64,000 nucleotides of DNA from Clostridia bacterium (GTDB lineage: Bacteria > Bacillota > Clostridia > TANB77 > CAG-508): positions 1 through 64,000 of the forward strand of contig JAGBDU010000010.1 in assembly GCA_017937285.1 (NCBI GenBank), written 5' to 3'. The translations under genes and the position numbers were made by a program. The notes under the pieces were generated by a model. The model made no database searches and was not told the DNA's origin. It saw nothing but the letters and a program-made list of their open reading frames with translations. This document shows positions 15,808 through 23,788 of this stretch, piece by piece. The first letter of the stretch is position 1; each line of letters starts with the position of its first letter.

Positions 15808-18057
15808 ATGAATTTATTTATGGATAAAAATAAAACAATAGAACAAGTTATTGAAAAAATGGATACTTTAATTTTGGAAAGAGCATTTACAGGAAATGCA
15901 AAATTTAGAGGAAATCGTGTATATTTAACTGCAAAAAATGAAAAAGATGTACCTATTAATATAGATTTATTTTTTGAACGAATTTCTTCAATGATAGCAG
16001 CAGCTTATACAGAATTTAATAAACAGTATAAGAATGTGAGTGACAAAAATGTATATGAACTTGTTATCGATTTTGCAGGAATGACAGTATTATCAGAGCG
16101 AACAGAAAGATTTTTAAATAACAATAGTAAAGAATATAATGATGTTGTAAAAAAAATTTACGATATATATGATTCAATAAAAGAAGAGCTACCTAGTGAT
16201 TTTTCAAAATTAATGGCTGTTACAATGAGTGACTCTGATAATTATAATAAAATATTAAAAACTACATTCAATATAAATAAATTGAATGATGATGATATTA
16301 TGTTTATTATTGAAAATTATATTGGAAAAGAAGATTTTAAAGAATATGTAAGTAATTATTTAAAAACATTGTATACTAATAAATCAATAATGGAAAAACT
16401 GGAAAAAAATGAATATATAAATCCAGCCGAAGTGCGTTCTTATATTGGTGGTGAAAGTTTAGTAAATGCCTTAAAAGAAAAAAATTCTCAACATATATTA
16501 AGATATCTACAAAAGTGTGATTTTTTTGAAGCTTTTTCAAAAGGATATATTAGTAGCAGAGTATTAGAAAATAATACAACAATTGAAGATTTGTTATGCT
16601 ACTCGTTAAACAAAAAAAGTATTATGGATGTATTAGAAAAAAAGATTTATAAAACAGATGCTACAGAGCTTATATGGGAATTATACGAAAAAGACTTTTT
16701 TACTGATGAAGATATAACAAAAATTTATAATTTGAAATGCTTAAATACAAATAATATAATAAACAAATATTGTGAAGAGCATAAAAGAAAAATAGCGTTA
16801 GAGCTAAATGGTGCTAGTATAAGTGATGAAAAAATTGCAGATTTTTTTACAATAGAACGAGTATTAGAGCTAGCTAAATCTGCGAATTCTCAGGAATATA
16901 TTGATTTTATTAATAACGAATTAAATTTAATATACCAAAATAAAGGTATAGATTTACAAAGAGCTCTAATAGATAAAGAAAAAGAGCAAATTGAAAATAG
17001 TAAAAACAATAAAGATGCAAAAACAGAAAATTTATTAGATTTATGCAAAAAAGGTATTGTAGAGCTATCTAAATTTACATCTGAAGATATATCAGAAGAA
17101 GAAATAATCAAATTTTATAATGAACAAAATGATGATAATATAATAGTTGAAGCATATAATAATGGAATGATATCACAAGAAACAGTATTAGAGCAATTTG
17201 AAGATGAAGAAATTCTTTTAGAAAAAATAAATAGTGGATTAAATCCTAATGTATTAATGGGATATTATCAAACATCTGATTTGCTTAAATTTTTTAAATC
17301 AGGAAAGATAAGCGTTGAAAATCTTAGTAAATTTAAAGGTTATTTAGATGTTGATAAAATAAGTAGTTTATATTTATCTGGTAATTTAGATTATGAAGAT
17401 TTGTTTGGGTCTTTTGTTAAATTTGGTGTAATAGATTATCAAACTGCAAGTAAAATTAATGATCAATATGACATAGAGCTGGCACTTGAAAAATTAAGAA
17501 AAAGTGGCGGTATAGTAGGACAAGATATAGATTTAGCCAGATCAGCCCAAGACAAAAATGTAAAAAGTAAAGATTATAAAGATAAAAAACAACCAAATGG
17601 GGCTTATGAAAAAGATGATCCATATGGAATGTTTAATATAAATAATGAATTAAGTAACCAGCTGTTTGAATCTTTAGGTGCTGGAGAAAAAGTAAAAGTA
17701 TGTTGCAAATTATTTGATGGATATATTATGGTGCCTTTTGTAGACAAAAAGTTAGCATTATTAGAAGGTGATGGTAGAACATATATAATGCCATTAAAAA
17801 TTGTATTAGAGCAAGTAGAGCATCAAGGTAGCGAAAATGACTTAATTGGAAATGCTACATACAGAAGTGACTTATATAATAATACCGAATATGTAAGAAC
17901 TGCCAACCATACAAATAATTGGGGCAGGAATGTTATAAAACGAATGGGAGAGCTAAACCCTACAATCGATGTTAAAAAATTACTTGACGAAAATAGCAAA
18001 ACATTAGCTAAATTGGAACAACAATATTGTGAAAGAAAAAAACAAAAAAATAGATAA
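15808..18057 (+). CDS. Large uncharacterised helical-repeat protein, 749 residues
   Basis: I do not recognise this protein. It is soluble and acidic, with no signal peptide or membrane span. The middle (about residues 200-580) contains degenerate helical units of about 18-20 residues of the type hydrophobic-x(3)-aromatic-x(2)-Gly-x-Ile-x(2)-Glu, for example VEAYNNGMISQETVLEQF, LKFFKSGKISVENLSKF and SSLYLSGNLDYEDLFGSF. A C-terminal region (about 600-745) looks like a separate domain, with EKVKVCCKLFDGYIMVPFVD and a conserved-looking NHTNNWGRNVIKRMGEL. Such repeats usually make scaffolds. It is linked to the upstream gene by a 24-bp gap. Confidence 0.6.
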   Translation: MNLFMDKNKTIEQVIEKMDTLILERAFTGNAKFRGNRVYLTAKNEKDVPINIDLFFERISSMIAAAYTEFNKQYKNVSDKNVYELVIDFAGMTVLSERTERFLNNNSKEYNDVVKKIYDIYDSIKEELPSDFSKLMAVTMSDSDNYNKILKTTFNINKLNDDDIMFIIENYIGKEDFKEYVSNYLKTLYTNKSIMEKLEKNEYINPAEVRSYIGGESLVNALKEKNSQHILRYLQKCDFFEAFSKGYISSRVLENNTTIEDLLCYSLNKKSIMDVLEKKIYKTDATELIWELYEKDFFTDEDITKIYNLKCLNTNNIINKYCEEHKRKIALELNGASISDEKIADFFTIERVLELAKSANSQEYIDFINNELNLIYQNKGIDLQRALIDKEKEQIENSKNNKDAKTENLLDLCKKGIVELSKFTSEDISEEEIIKFYNEQNDDNIIVEAYNNGMISQETVLEQFEDEEILLEKINSGLNPNVLMGYYQTSDLLKFFKSGKISVENLSKFKGYLDVDKISSLYLSGNLDYEDLFGSFVKFGVIDYQTASKINDQYDIELALEKLRKSGGIVGQDIDLARSAQDKNVKSKDYKDKKQPNGAYEKDDPYGMFNINNELSNQLFESLGAGEKVKVCCKLFDGYIMVPFVDKKLALLEGDGRTYIMPLKIVLEQVEHQGSENDLIGNATYRSDLYNNTEYVRTANHTNNWGRNVIKRMGELNPTIDVKKLLDENSKTLAKLEQQYCERKKQKNR

Positions 18058-18075
18058 AAAATTACCTTGGAATAC

Positions 18076-18145
18076 AAAAAAATGTGCTATATCTTGAAAT
18101 GTAAAAAAATGTGCTATTGCAAAATAAAAATAATTGGTATATAAT
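18076..18145 (+). promoter_or_regulatory. Promoter with two direct repeats, upstream of the 18178 gene
   Basis: AAAAAAATGTGCTAT occurs at 18076-18090 and 18103-18117. The second copy touches the -35 box TTGCAA (18117-18122), which is followed by a 17-bp spacer and TATAAT (18140-18145). The repeats are 27 bp apart from start to start and could be an operator pair. Confidence 0.55.
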
Positions 18146-18177
18146 CCAACTATAAAATAAATTTTACGGAGGAAAAA

Positions 18178-18363
18178 ATGCAAGTAGCAGAAAATAAAAC
18201 TATAGAAAATGGAACTACAAAAAATAGTCTTAAAAAGCTAGCTCAAAATATATTGAGAAGAGGTATAACTAAAAAAGAGGTAGATAAGTATTTAGCTAAT
18301 AAAAATAGAGCTTTTAAGCCAAATAAGTCAAAAGTAGATATAAATGAACCAGAAATAAATTAA
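18178..18363 (+). CDS. Small basic hypothetical protein, 61 residues
   Basis: I do not recognise this protein. It is Lys/Asn-rich and soluble, with a central helix-turn pattern (LKKLAQNILRRGITKKEVDKYL) that could be a small nucleic-acid-binding or interaction motif. ACGGAGGAAAAA precedes the ATG, and a good promoter lies 30 bp upstream. The next gene begins 37 bp after its stop and is probably in the same transcript. Confidence 0.55.
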   Translation: MQVAENKTIENGTTKNSLKKLAQNILRRGITKKEVDKYLANKNRAFKPNKSKVDINEPEIN

Positions 18364-18400
18364 GTAAACAAAAGATAAAATATAATTGGAGGATATGTGT

Positions 18401-18862
18401 ATGGAAAGAAAATATGCTAAAGCATATACAGAGGTATTAGAAATATTAAAACATATTCCAGAAGAAGAATATGAAAGAATTCCTAAAAATGAAATTCAAT
18501 TTTATGAAAATAATTGTGATAAAAATTATAAATTTATATATGATGAATCTTTAAATGTTAAAGATCAAACTATATCTAGAGAAGCTAATGCAGTTATTGT
18601 ATCTATATACATGAATTATTTTGCAAATGAAAAACAAAAAAGTATTATAAATGAAATATTAAAACAAAATAGTATTGAAGCAGAAAAAGAAAAACAACAA
18701 AAATATGATGTTAATAATATTTTTAAAACTAAATTAGAAACTAACCAATCAGAAAATAACTCATCAGAAAATTTACCAATAGAAATTAATAATAAAAAAG
18801 ATAATTTTATTAAGAAAATAATAAATAAAATAAAAAGTATAATTAACTTTAAATCAAAATGA
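18401..18862 (+). CDS. Conserved-looking hypothetical protein, 153 residues
   Basis: The N-terminal 90 residues (KAYTEVLEILKHIPEEEYER, then DESLNVKDQTISREANAVIV) look like a compact helical domain of a type common in clostridial genomes but without assigned function. The C-terminal third is Asn/Lys-rich and ends in a basic amphipathic tail (NFIKKIINKIKSIINFKSK), which might associate with membrane or nucleic acid. The start at 18401 leaves 8 bases after GGAGG; nearer start codons overlap the ribosome binding site. Confidence 0.55.
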   Translation: MERKYAKAYTEVLEILKHIPEEEYERIPKNEIQFYENNCDKNYKFIYDESLNVKDQTISREANAVIVSIYMNYFANEKQKSIINEILKQNSIEAEKEKQQKYDVNNIFKTKLETNQSENNSSENLPIEINNKKDNFIKKIINKIKSIINFKSK

Positions 18863-18900
18863 AATGATACATGCAAAAAATGTCGAAAAAAATGTCGAAA

Positions 18901-18938
18901 AAACACGATGAAAAATAAAACTATCATCGTGTTTTTTC
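18901..18938 (+). terminator. Rho-independent terminator
   Basis: AAACACGATG and CATCGTGTTT form a 10-bp stem, with six Ts after it. It closes the unit of small genes at 18178-18862. Confidence 0.85.
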
Positions 18939-19007
18939 TTGTTTTTTATATTAAGTGGTGGTAGAATAAGCAAGAAAAAAGAAGAAAAAAGATCTAAAAG
19001 GAGAGCG

Positions 19008-20372
19008 ATGTACATGGAAGGGGCGTTTGAGCTACAAAAAATGGTAGAAGCAAGTGTATTTTATCAATGGATTATTACAAGCGTAATATCTGCAATATTT
19101 TTTTCTTTTTGTGATATATATTTATTTGTAAAATTATTCAGTGTTAAGGTAACAAAAACTAAAATATTAAAGGTAGTATTATTAGAAACCACATTTAGAA
19201 TGATTTTTGCGTTGTGTATACCTATTGTAATTTATAGAGCTATTCATATAATAGTTACGGTTTTTATATTTAAATTATGTTTTAAAGAGAAAATCGAAAG
19301 ATGCATATTAGGTGAAGCAATAAACGCAATAAGTATTATTTCGTTAGAATTAATTTTTTCGAAATTATTTTGTCTTATACTTCCAGAAGTATCAACATAT
19401 ATAAGTGGAATGTATAATTATAAATTTAAACTATGTTTAACTCTTTCAATTTCAATATCAAGACTAATAATTTGTTTAGTTGTAAAATTAAAAAATGTAA
19501 CAATAAAAATGAAGAATTTTATGGCAAAGAAAAATAAAATTAGAGTAATTCTAATCTCTACAATAGCCTGTATGTTAATATTGTTTAATGCCATTGAAAT
19601 GACTTTGTTTATAACTGATTTTCCATATAGCATATTTATAATAGATATTATTTCTTTAATATTATATTTTTACATAAGTATGAAAGATATTTTTAGAATA
19701 GCAAAACTTGAAGAAATGGACGAAAAAATTCATAATTTAGAAACATATAATAAAACATTATCAATAATGTATGACAATATAAGAGCATTTAGATATGATT
19801 TTAGCAACTTTGTGCAAGCTCTGAATGGATATGCTCAAATAAATGATGTAGAAGGAATAAAATTAATGAGTGAATCTATCCTTAAAGAATGCAAAGAAGT
19901 TAATAATATGGGGTTATTGGATCCTAAAATTATAAACAATTCAGCCGTTTATAGTATTATTACAAATAAATATTATTTAGCACAAGAAAATAATATTGCG
20001 ATGAATGTAGAAATAATGATAAATTTTCAAGAGCTTAAGATTTCAACATATGAATTATGTCGAATTTTAGGAATATTACTAGATAATGCAATTGAAGCTA
20101 CAAAGCAGTGTGAAGAAAAGGTAATTAATGTAAAATTTTTAAAAGATTTTAAAGTAAACAGAAAACTAATAATAATTGAAAACACATTTTTGCAACAAGA
20201 TATAGATTTAGAAAAAATTTATGAAAAAGGGTATACAACAAAAACAGATAATTTAGAAAAGCATGGATTAGGATTATGGACTGTAAGAAAAATTTTAAGT
20301 AAATCTGATAATTTAAATTTGTTTACAACGAAGGATGAACTATTTAGGCAACAATTAGAAATATATGAATAA
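19008..20372 (+). CDS. AgrC-like GHKL-domain sensor protein with Tyr at the phospho-acceptor position
   Basis: The start at 19008 follows AAAGGAG. The 454-residue protein has about six membrane segments in its first 215 residues, a coiled linker and a C-terminal GHKL ATPase domain: N-box GILLDNAIEATKQCEE and G-box HGLGLWTVRKIL. This matches peptide-sensing kinases of the AgrC/ComD group. The usual FRHDxxN motif reads FRYDFSN, with Tyr in place of the phosphorylated His (codon 19794-19796). No response regulator, agrB or agrD gene lies nearby. It may act as a pseudokinase or through a partner. Confidence 0.8.
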   Translation: MYMEGAFELQKMVEASVFYQWIITSVISAIFFSFCDIYLFVKLFSVKVTKTKILKVVLLETTFRMIFALCIPIVIYRAIHIIVTVFIFKLCFKEKIERCILGEAINAISIISLELIFSKLFCLILPEVSTYISGMYNYKFKLCLTLSISISRLIICLVVKLKNVTIKMKNFMAKKNKIRVILISTIACMLILFNAIEMTLFITDFPYSIFIIDIISLILYFYISMKDIFRIAKLEEMDEKIHNLETYNKTLSIMYDNIRAFRYDFSNFVQALNGYAQINDVEGIKLMSESILKECKEVNNMGLLDPKIINNSAVYSIITNKYYLAQENNIAMNVEIMINFQELKISTYELCRILGILLDNAIEATKQCEEKVINVKFLKDFKVNRKLIIIENTFLQQDIDLEKIYEKGYTTKTDNLEKHGLGLWTVRKILSKSDNLNLFTTKDELFRQQLEIYE

Positions 20373-20390
20373 AAAAATGTTTGGTAAATA

Positions 20391-20419
20391 TTGACATAAA
20401 TAAAAAAAAATGGTAGTAT
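20391..20419 (+). promoter_or_regulatory. Promoter of the structured RNA
   Basis: TTGACA (20391-20396), a 17-bp spacer and TAGTAT (20414-20419). Transcription should start near 20426. Confidence 0.7.
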
Positions 20420-20425
20420 AGATTT

Positions 20426-20626
20426 ATGTAAAGCTAGTATAACTAGCGCACATCCCACCTTATTATAAAGCGATTTTGTTAACTGATGGAAGATTCTATT
20501 TGAAAGATATTGGAACTACAGTTCTAGTATTTTGATTATAAAATACAAAGTCAGAAGATAAAAAAGCTGAATAATAAGGGAAGATTTTATATAGATAGAC
20601 CCGGGCAACTGTCCGGGTCGTTTTTC
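20426..20626 (+). ncRNA. ssrS: Stand-alone structured RNA of about 200 nt, 6S RNA candidate
   Basis: The region has its own promoter and ends in a strong terminator (GACCCGG/CCGGGTC, 20598-20619, then T5), with no open frame. CCTTATTAT (20458-20466) can pair with ATAATAAGG (20571-20579), closing a long rod-like fold with further internal pairing. Length, isolated expression and the rod shape fit bacterial 6S RNA. I did not confirm the conserved central bubble, so the identity is tentative. The adjacent ABC genes start 170 bp further on, so a riboswitch is less likely. Confidence 0.45.
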
Positions 20627-20796
20627 TAGGGGGGTACCACTAACAAGATAATCTCTTTTGAAAGGCTAAGTTTAACAAAACATTGACTAGTAACAATTTT
20701 TCTATAAATTTTATAAGATTATATTGTGTTTTTTGTGTTTTTTAAGTACAATAAGTAAGAAAAGTATAACAAACATTACTGAGGAGGAGAATAAAA

Positions 20797-21519
20797 ATGT
20801 TAGCTATTGAAACAAAAAATTTAACTAAAAAATTTAAAGAAAAAATAGCCGTTAATAATATCAACTTAAAAATAAATAATGGAGAATTATTTGCTTTATT
20901 AGGTACAAATGGTGCTGGAAAAACTACAACAATAAAAATGTTATCAACTCTTATATTGCCGAGCAGTGGTGAAATAAAAATAGAGGGATTAGATATTATA
21001 AAAGATAGACAAAAAATAAAAGAAATTTTAAATGTATCGCCACAAGAAACAGCTATTGCGCCAAATCTTTCTGTAAAAGAAAATTTAGAATTTATGGCAG
21101 GAGTATATCAAATACCAAATAAAAGAGAAAAGATAAATGAACTTGTAAAAATGTTTAAACTAGAAGAAGTATTAAAACAAAAGGCAAAAACATTGTCTGG
21201 AGGTTGGCAAAGAAAAGTATCTATTGCAATAGCTTTAATAAATGAGCCTAAAATATTATTTTTAGATGAACCAACTCTAGGTCTTGACGTTATTGCGAGA
21301 AAAGAATTATGGAATGTTATAGAAAAATTAAAGGGAAAAATTACAATAATATTAACTACACATTATATGGAAGAAGCAGAAAGTTTGTCAGATAGAATAG
21401 GTATTATGGCAAAAGGAAATTTAATAGAGGTTGGAACAGCAGAAGAACTAATAAAAAAATCAGGAGCAAAAAACTTTGAAGATGCATTTGTTAAAATAGC
21501 AACAGGAGGTGAATTGTAA
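20797..21519 (+). CDS. ABC exporter ATP-binding protein
   Basis: This 240-residue ATPase of the DrrA/multidrug group has Walker A GTNGAGKTT, signature LSGGWQRK, Walker B ILFLDEPTLGLD and the switch His in TTHYMEEAE. It would power the permease encoded next, exporting a drug, peptide or lipid-like compound; the substrate cannot be told. Starts at ATG 20797 after GAGGAGG. Its stop is next to the permease start, so the two are one operon. Confidence 0.92.
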   Translation: MLAIETKNLTKKFKEKIAVNNINLKINNGELFALLGTNGAGKTTTIKMLSTLILPSSGEIKIEGLDIIKDRQKIKEILNVSPQETAIAPNLSVKENLEFMAGVYQIPNKREKINELVKMFKLEEVLKQKAKTLSGGWQRKVSIAIALINEPKILFLDEPTLGLDVIARKELWNVIEKLKGKITIILTTHYMEEAESLSDRIGIMAKGNLIEVGTAEELIKKSGAKNFEDAFVKIATGGEL

Positions 21520-21520
21520 T

Positions 21521-22255
21521 ATGAGAATATTAAATTTTGCAAAAAGAAATTTTAAAGAAATTATAAGAGATCCATTAAGTATAATATTTTCGGTATTATT
21601 ACCATTGTTTTTATTATTCATATTTAAACAAATAAATATTCCTAATGAGAGCTATGAATTGCAGAATTTCACACCTGGAATTGTAGTATTTGGATTTTCA
21701 TTTATTACGCTATTTACAGCAATGCTAATTAGTAAAGATAGAACAACGTCATTACTTGTAAGATTAGGAATAAGTCCAATGAGACCAATAGAATACATAT
21801 TAGGTTATATGTTATCAATTATTCCACTTATAATAATACAAGATGTATTATTCTTTATACTTGCAGTAATACTAGGATTAAGTTTTAGTATAAATATTAT
21901 TTGGGCAATACTTGTATCAATAGTTGTTGCAGTATTATTTATTGCAACAGGTATAATAATAGGAAGTATGTTTACTGAAAAAGCATCATCAGGAATATCA
22001 AGTATTGTAGTTCAACTTGTATGTTTTACGAGTGGTATGTATTTTCCAAGAGAACTATTAGGGGAAAAATTTGCCAAGATTTGCGAATATTTACCTTTTG
22101 AATCTTGTGTAACAATAATAAAAGGAATAATGAATAATGATTTAGAAATCATATCTACAAGAAATATTACAGTATTTTGCATTTATACGATTGTGATTTT
22201 AGTTATTTCAGTGATAATATTTAAAAAGAAAATGATAAGTGATAATAAATATTAG
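21521..22255 (+). CDS. ABC-2 type exporter permease
   Basis: This 244-residue protein has six hydrophobic segments and the ABC-2 pattern: an N-terminal cytoplasmic stretch RNFKEIIRDPLSIIF, then paired membrane helices, ending with SGMYFPRELL and a final span. It pairs with the ATPase just upstream; start codon and upstream stop are one base apart, and AGGAGGT lies inside the ATPase gene. GTG 12 bases earlier is a weaker start. Confidence 0.9.
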   Translation: MRILNFAKRNFKEIIRDPLSIIFSVLLPLFLLFIFKQINIPNESYELQNFTPGIVVFGFSFITLFTAMLISKDRTTSLLVRLGISPMRPIEYILGYMLSIIPLIIIQDVLFFILAVILGLSFSINIIWAILVSIVVAVLFIATGIIIGSMFTEKASSGISSIVVQLVCFTSGMYFPRELLGEKFAKICEYLPFESCVTIIKGIMNNDLEIISTRNITVFCIYTIVILVISVIIFKKKMISDNKY

Positions 22256-22460
22256 TATTGTCAGTAAAAATTTTTGCTCAGATACAGAAATGACAATGAC
22301 AACGTTATTTAATATCTTTGTAAAAAATTAATTATCAAAAGAAAAAACGTATCTTTAGTAACTATAAAAAATATTTTAACGAACTTAAAGAATATGAAAT
22401 ATTTTATATTAAAAAACAAGCATTAAGAAAGTAAAATAAAATTTAAAAAAGTATCAAAAA

Positions 22461-22504
22461 ATAACCTCCAATCATAAAATATACAAATTATGATTGGAGG
22501 TTAT
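22461..22504 (+). promoter_or_regulatory. Perfect 16-bp hairpin that buries the peroxiredoxin ribosome binding site
   Basis: ATAACCTCCAATCATA (22461-22476) is exactly complementary to TATGATTGGAGGTTAT (22489-22504), separated by 12 bases. The GGAGG that should start translation at ATG 22510 is entirely in the 3' arm. Folded RNA would hide it. I see nothing else of note in 22256-22460. Confidence 0.75.
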
Positions 22505-22509
22505 TTTAT

Positions 22510-23235
22510 ATGGATTATGAGGTTATGATGAACGGTAATGTAAGAATTGGTCAAATGGCACCAGATTTTGAAGCACAAACTACATTTGGAAAAATTAAGT
22601 TAAGTGATTATCGAGGTAAGTGGCTTGTATTATTTTCACATCCGGGCGATTTTACCCCCGTATGCACTACAGAAATGATTGCATTTGCAAAAGCATGTAC
22701 ATATTTTAAAAGCCTAAACACAGAACTATTGGGGATTAGTATAGATAGTAATAGCTCACATCTAGCATGGATGTATGATATATACTGCAGAACAGGAATA
22801 AAAATACCATTTCCAATAATTGCAGATAGAAGCGGAGAAATTGCAAGAAAATATGGAATGATTTCAAACAATGTAAGTAGTACAGAAACTGTAAGAAACG
22901 TATATATAATAGATCCAAACGGAACGATAAGATTAATTTTAATATATCCATTAAATGTAGGTAGATGTATTCTAGAAATTTTAAGAGCATTAAACGCATT
23001 GCAAATAGCTGATATTAATAAAGGAGCAACACCAGCAAACTGGGTACCATACAATCCAATAGTAAATCCAGTGCCAACTACAGTTTGTAAACAAGATGAA
23101 ATGTTAGAATACATTACAAAAAGTAAAAACGGAATGAATTGGTATCTAACTTTCAGAAGACCAGAAAAATGTGTAAAAGAATGCACTGAAAATAAATGTG
23201 AAATAGAATGTTTTGATAAAGCAGAAGGAAACTAA
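22510..23235 (+). CDS. Peroxiredoxin, Prx6-like
   Basis: This enzyme reduces hydrogen peroxide and organic hydroperoxides through a peroxidatic cysteine. The 241-residue protein has the active site GDFTPVCTTEM with the cysteine at residue 52, and the conserved Arg region near residue 130. Its length and C-terminal arm fit the Prx6/1-Cys group. The last 20 residues add four cysteines (CVKECTENKCEIEC), an unusual tail that may resolve the disulfide or bind metal. The ribosome binding site lies in a perfect hairpin. A GGGGACGG repeat array follows directly. Confidence 0.9.
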   Translation: MDYEVMMNGNVRIGQMAPDFEAQTTFGKIKLSDYRGKWLVLFSHPGDFTPVCTTEMIAFAKACTYFKSLNTELLGISIDSNSSHLAWMYDIYCRTGIKIPFPIIADRSGEIARKYGMISNNVSSTETVRNVYIIDPNGTIRLILIYPLNVGRCILEILRALNALQIADINKGATPANWVPYNPIVNPVPTTVCKQDEMLEYITKSKNGMNWYLTFRRPEKCVKECTENKCEIECFDKAEGN

Positions 23236-23240
23236 ATTTT

Positions 23241-23340
23241 CGGGGACGGAGAATTGGGGACGGAGAATTTCGGGGACGGAGATTTTCGGGGACGGAGATT
23301 TGGGGACGGAGAATTCTCCATACCAGAAAATCTCCGTCCC
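23241..23340. repeat. GGGGACGGAGA tandem array with one inverted unit
   Basis: Five head-to-tail units of 14-16 bp with core GGGGACGGAGA are followed by one inverted unit (TCTCCGTCCC), so the end can fold back. It begins just after the peroxiredoxin stop. Related arrays lie at 24775, 34744 and 56548. Confidence 0.85.
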
Positions 23341-23418
23341 TAGGATATAGATAGAAGCTGAGCAATTTTCTGGGGCGTTTTTTGAGGAATTACATATTCA
23401 ATAACAAGATAATATATT

Positions 23419-23508
23419 TTGAAAGGCTTATTTTTAGCTATGAATTGTAACAGTTTAATAGTTACAATTCCTTTGGAATGACTTATTTTAAGGCACATGA
23501 ACTGTAAC
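23419..23508. repeat. Degenerate GTTACAATTCAC-family repeat
   Basis: Contains TTATTTTTAGC, GAATTGTAAC, GTTACAATTC and a final AACTGTAAC, matching the ends of the larger elements at 36597 and 60722. Probably two overlapping decayed copies. Confidence 0.5.
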
Positions 23509-23668
23509 GTTTAATATCAAATATTAATAAAATTATATAATTCTTCTTGATATTTCATTTTATTTAGACTATAATTTTTATAGATTAAAAGTCAAGTTTA
23601 CAACAAGATTTTTATTATATAAATGACAATAGTTTATTTGTAAATTTTATAATTTATGAACTAAAATA

Positions 23669-23739
23669 GTTACAATTCACGGCCATTTTTTATAATATAA
23701 TCCCTTTGGAACGGCTTACTTTTAGCCGTGAATTGTAAC
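23669..23739. repeat. 71-bp GTTACAATTCACGG palindromic mini-element
   Basis: Ends are GTTACAATTCACGG and CCGTGAATTGTAAC, perfect inverted repeats of 14 bp. The inside carries TATAATATAATCCCTTTGG, identical to the right arm of the element at 36597. It is a short internal-deletion form. In the whole gap 23236-23788 I see only these repeats and no gene. Confidence 0.75.
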
Positions 23740-23788
23740 CTAAAATATTTTATACAAAAGTTTAAAGAATAAAGGGGGAATTTTTATT

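Noticed and set aside
20426-20626. Riboswitch for the downstream ABC exporter
   Set aside because: It ends in a terminator 170 bp before the exporter start, and a possible TTGACT promoter for the exporter lies between. A stand-alone RNA is more likely, though a switch is not fully excluded.
23241-23340. CRISPR array
   Set aside because: The repeat units are only 14-16 bp with 1-4 bp between them, and there are no unique spacers or cas genes. The same applies to the arrays at 34744 and 56548.
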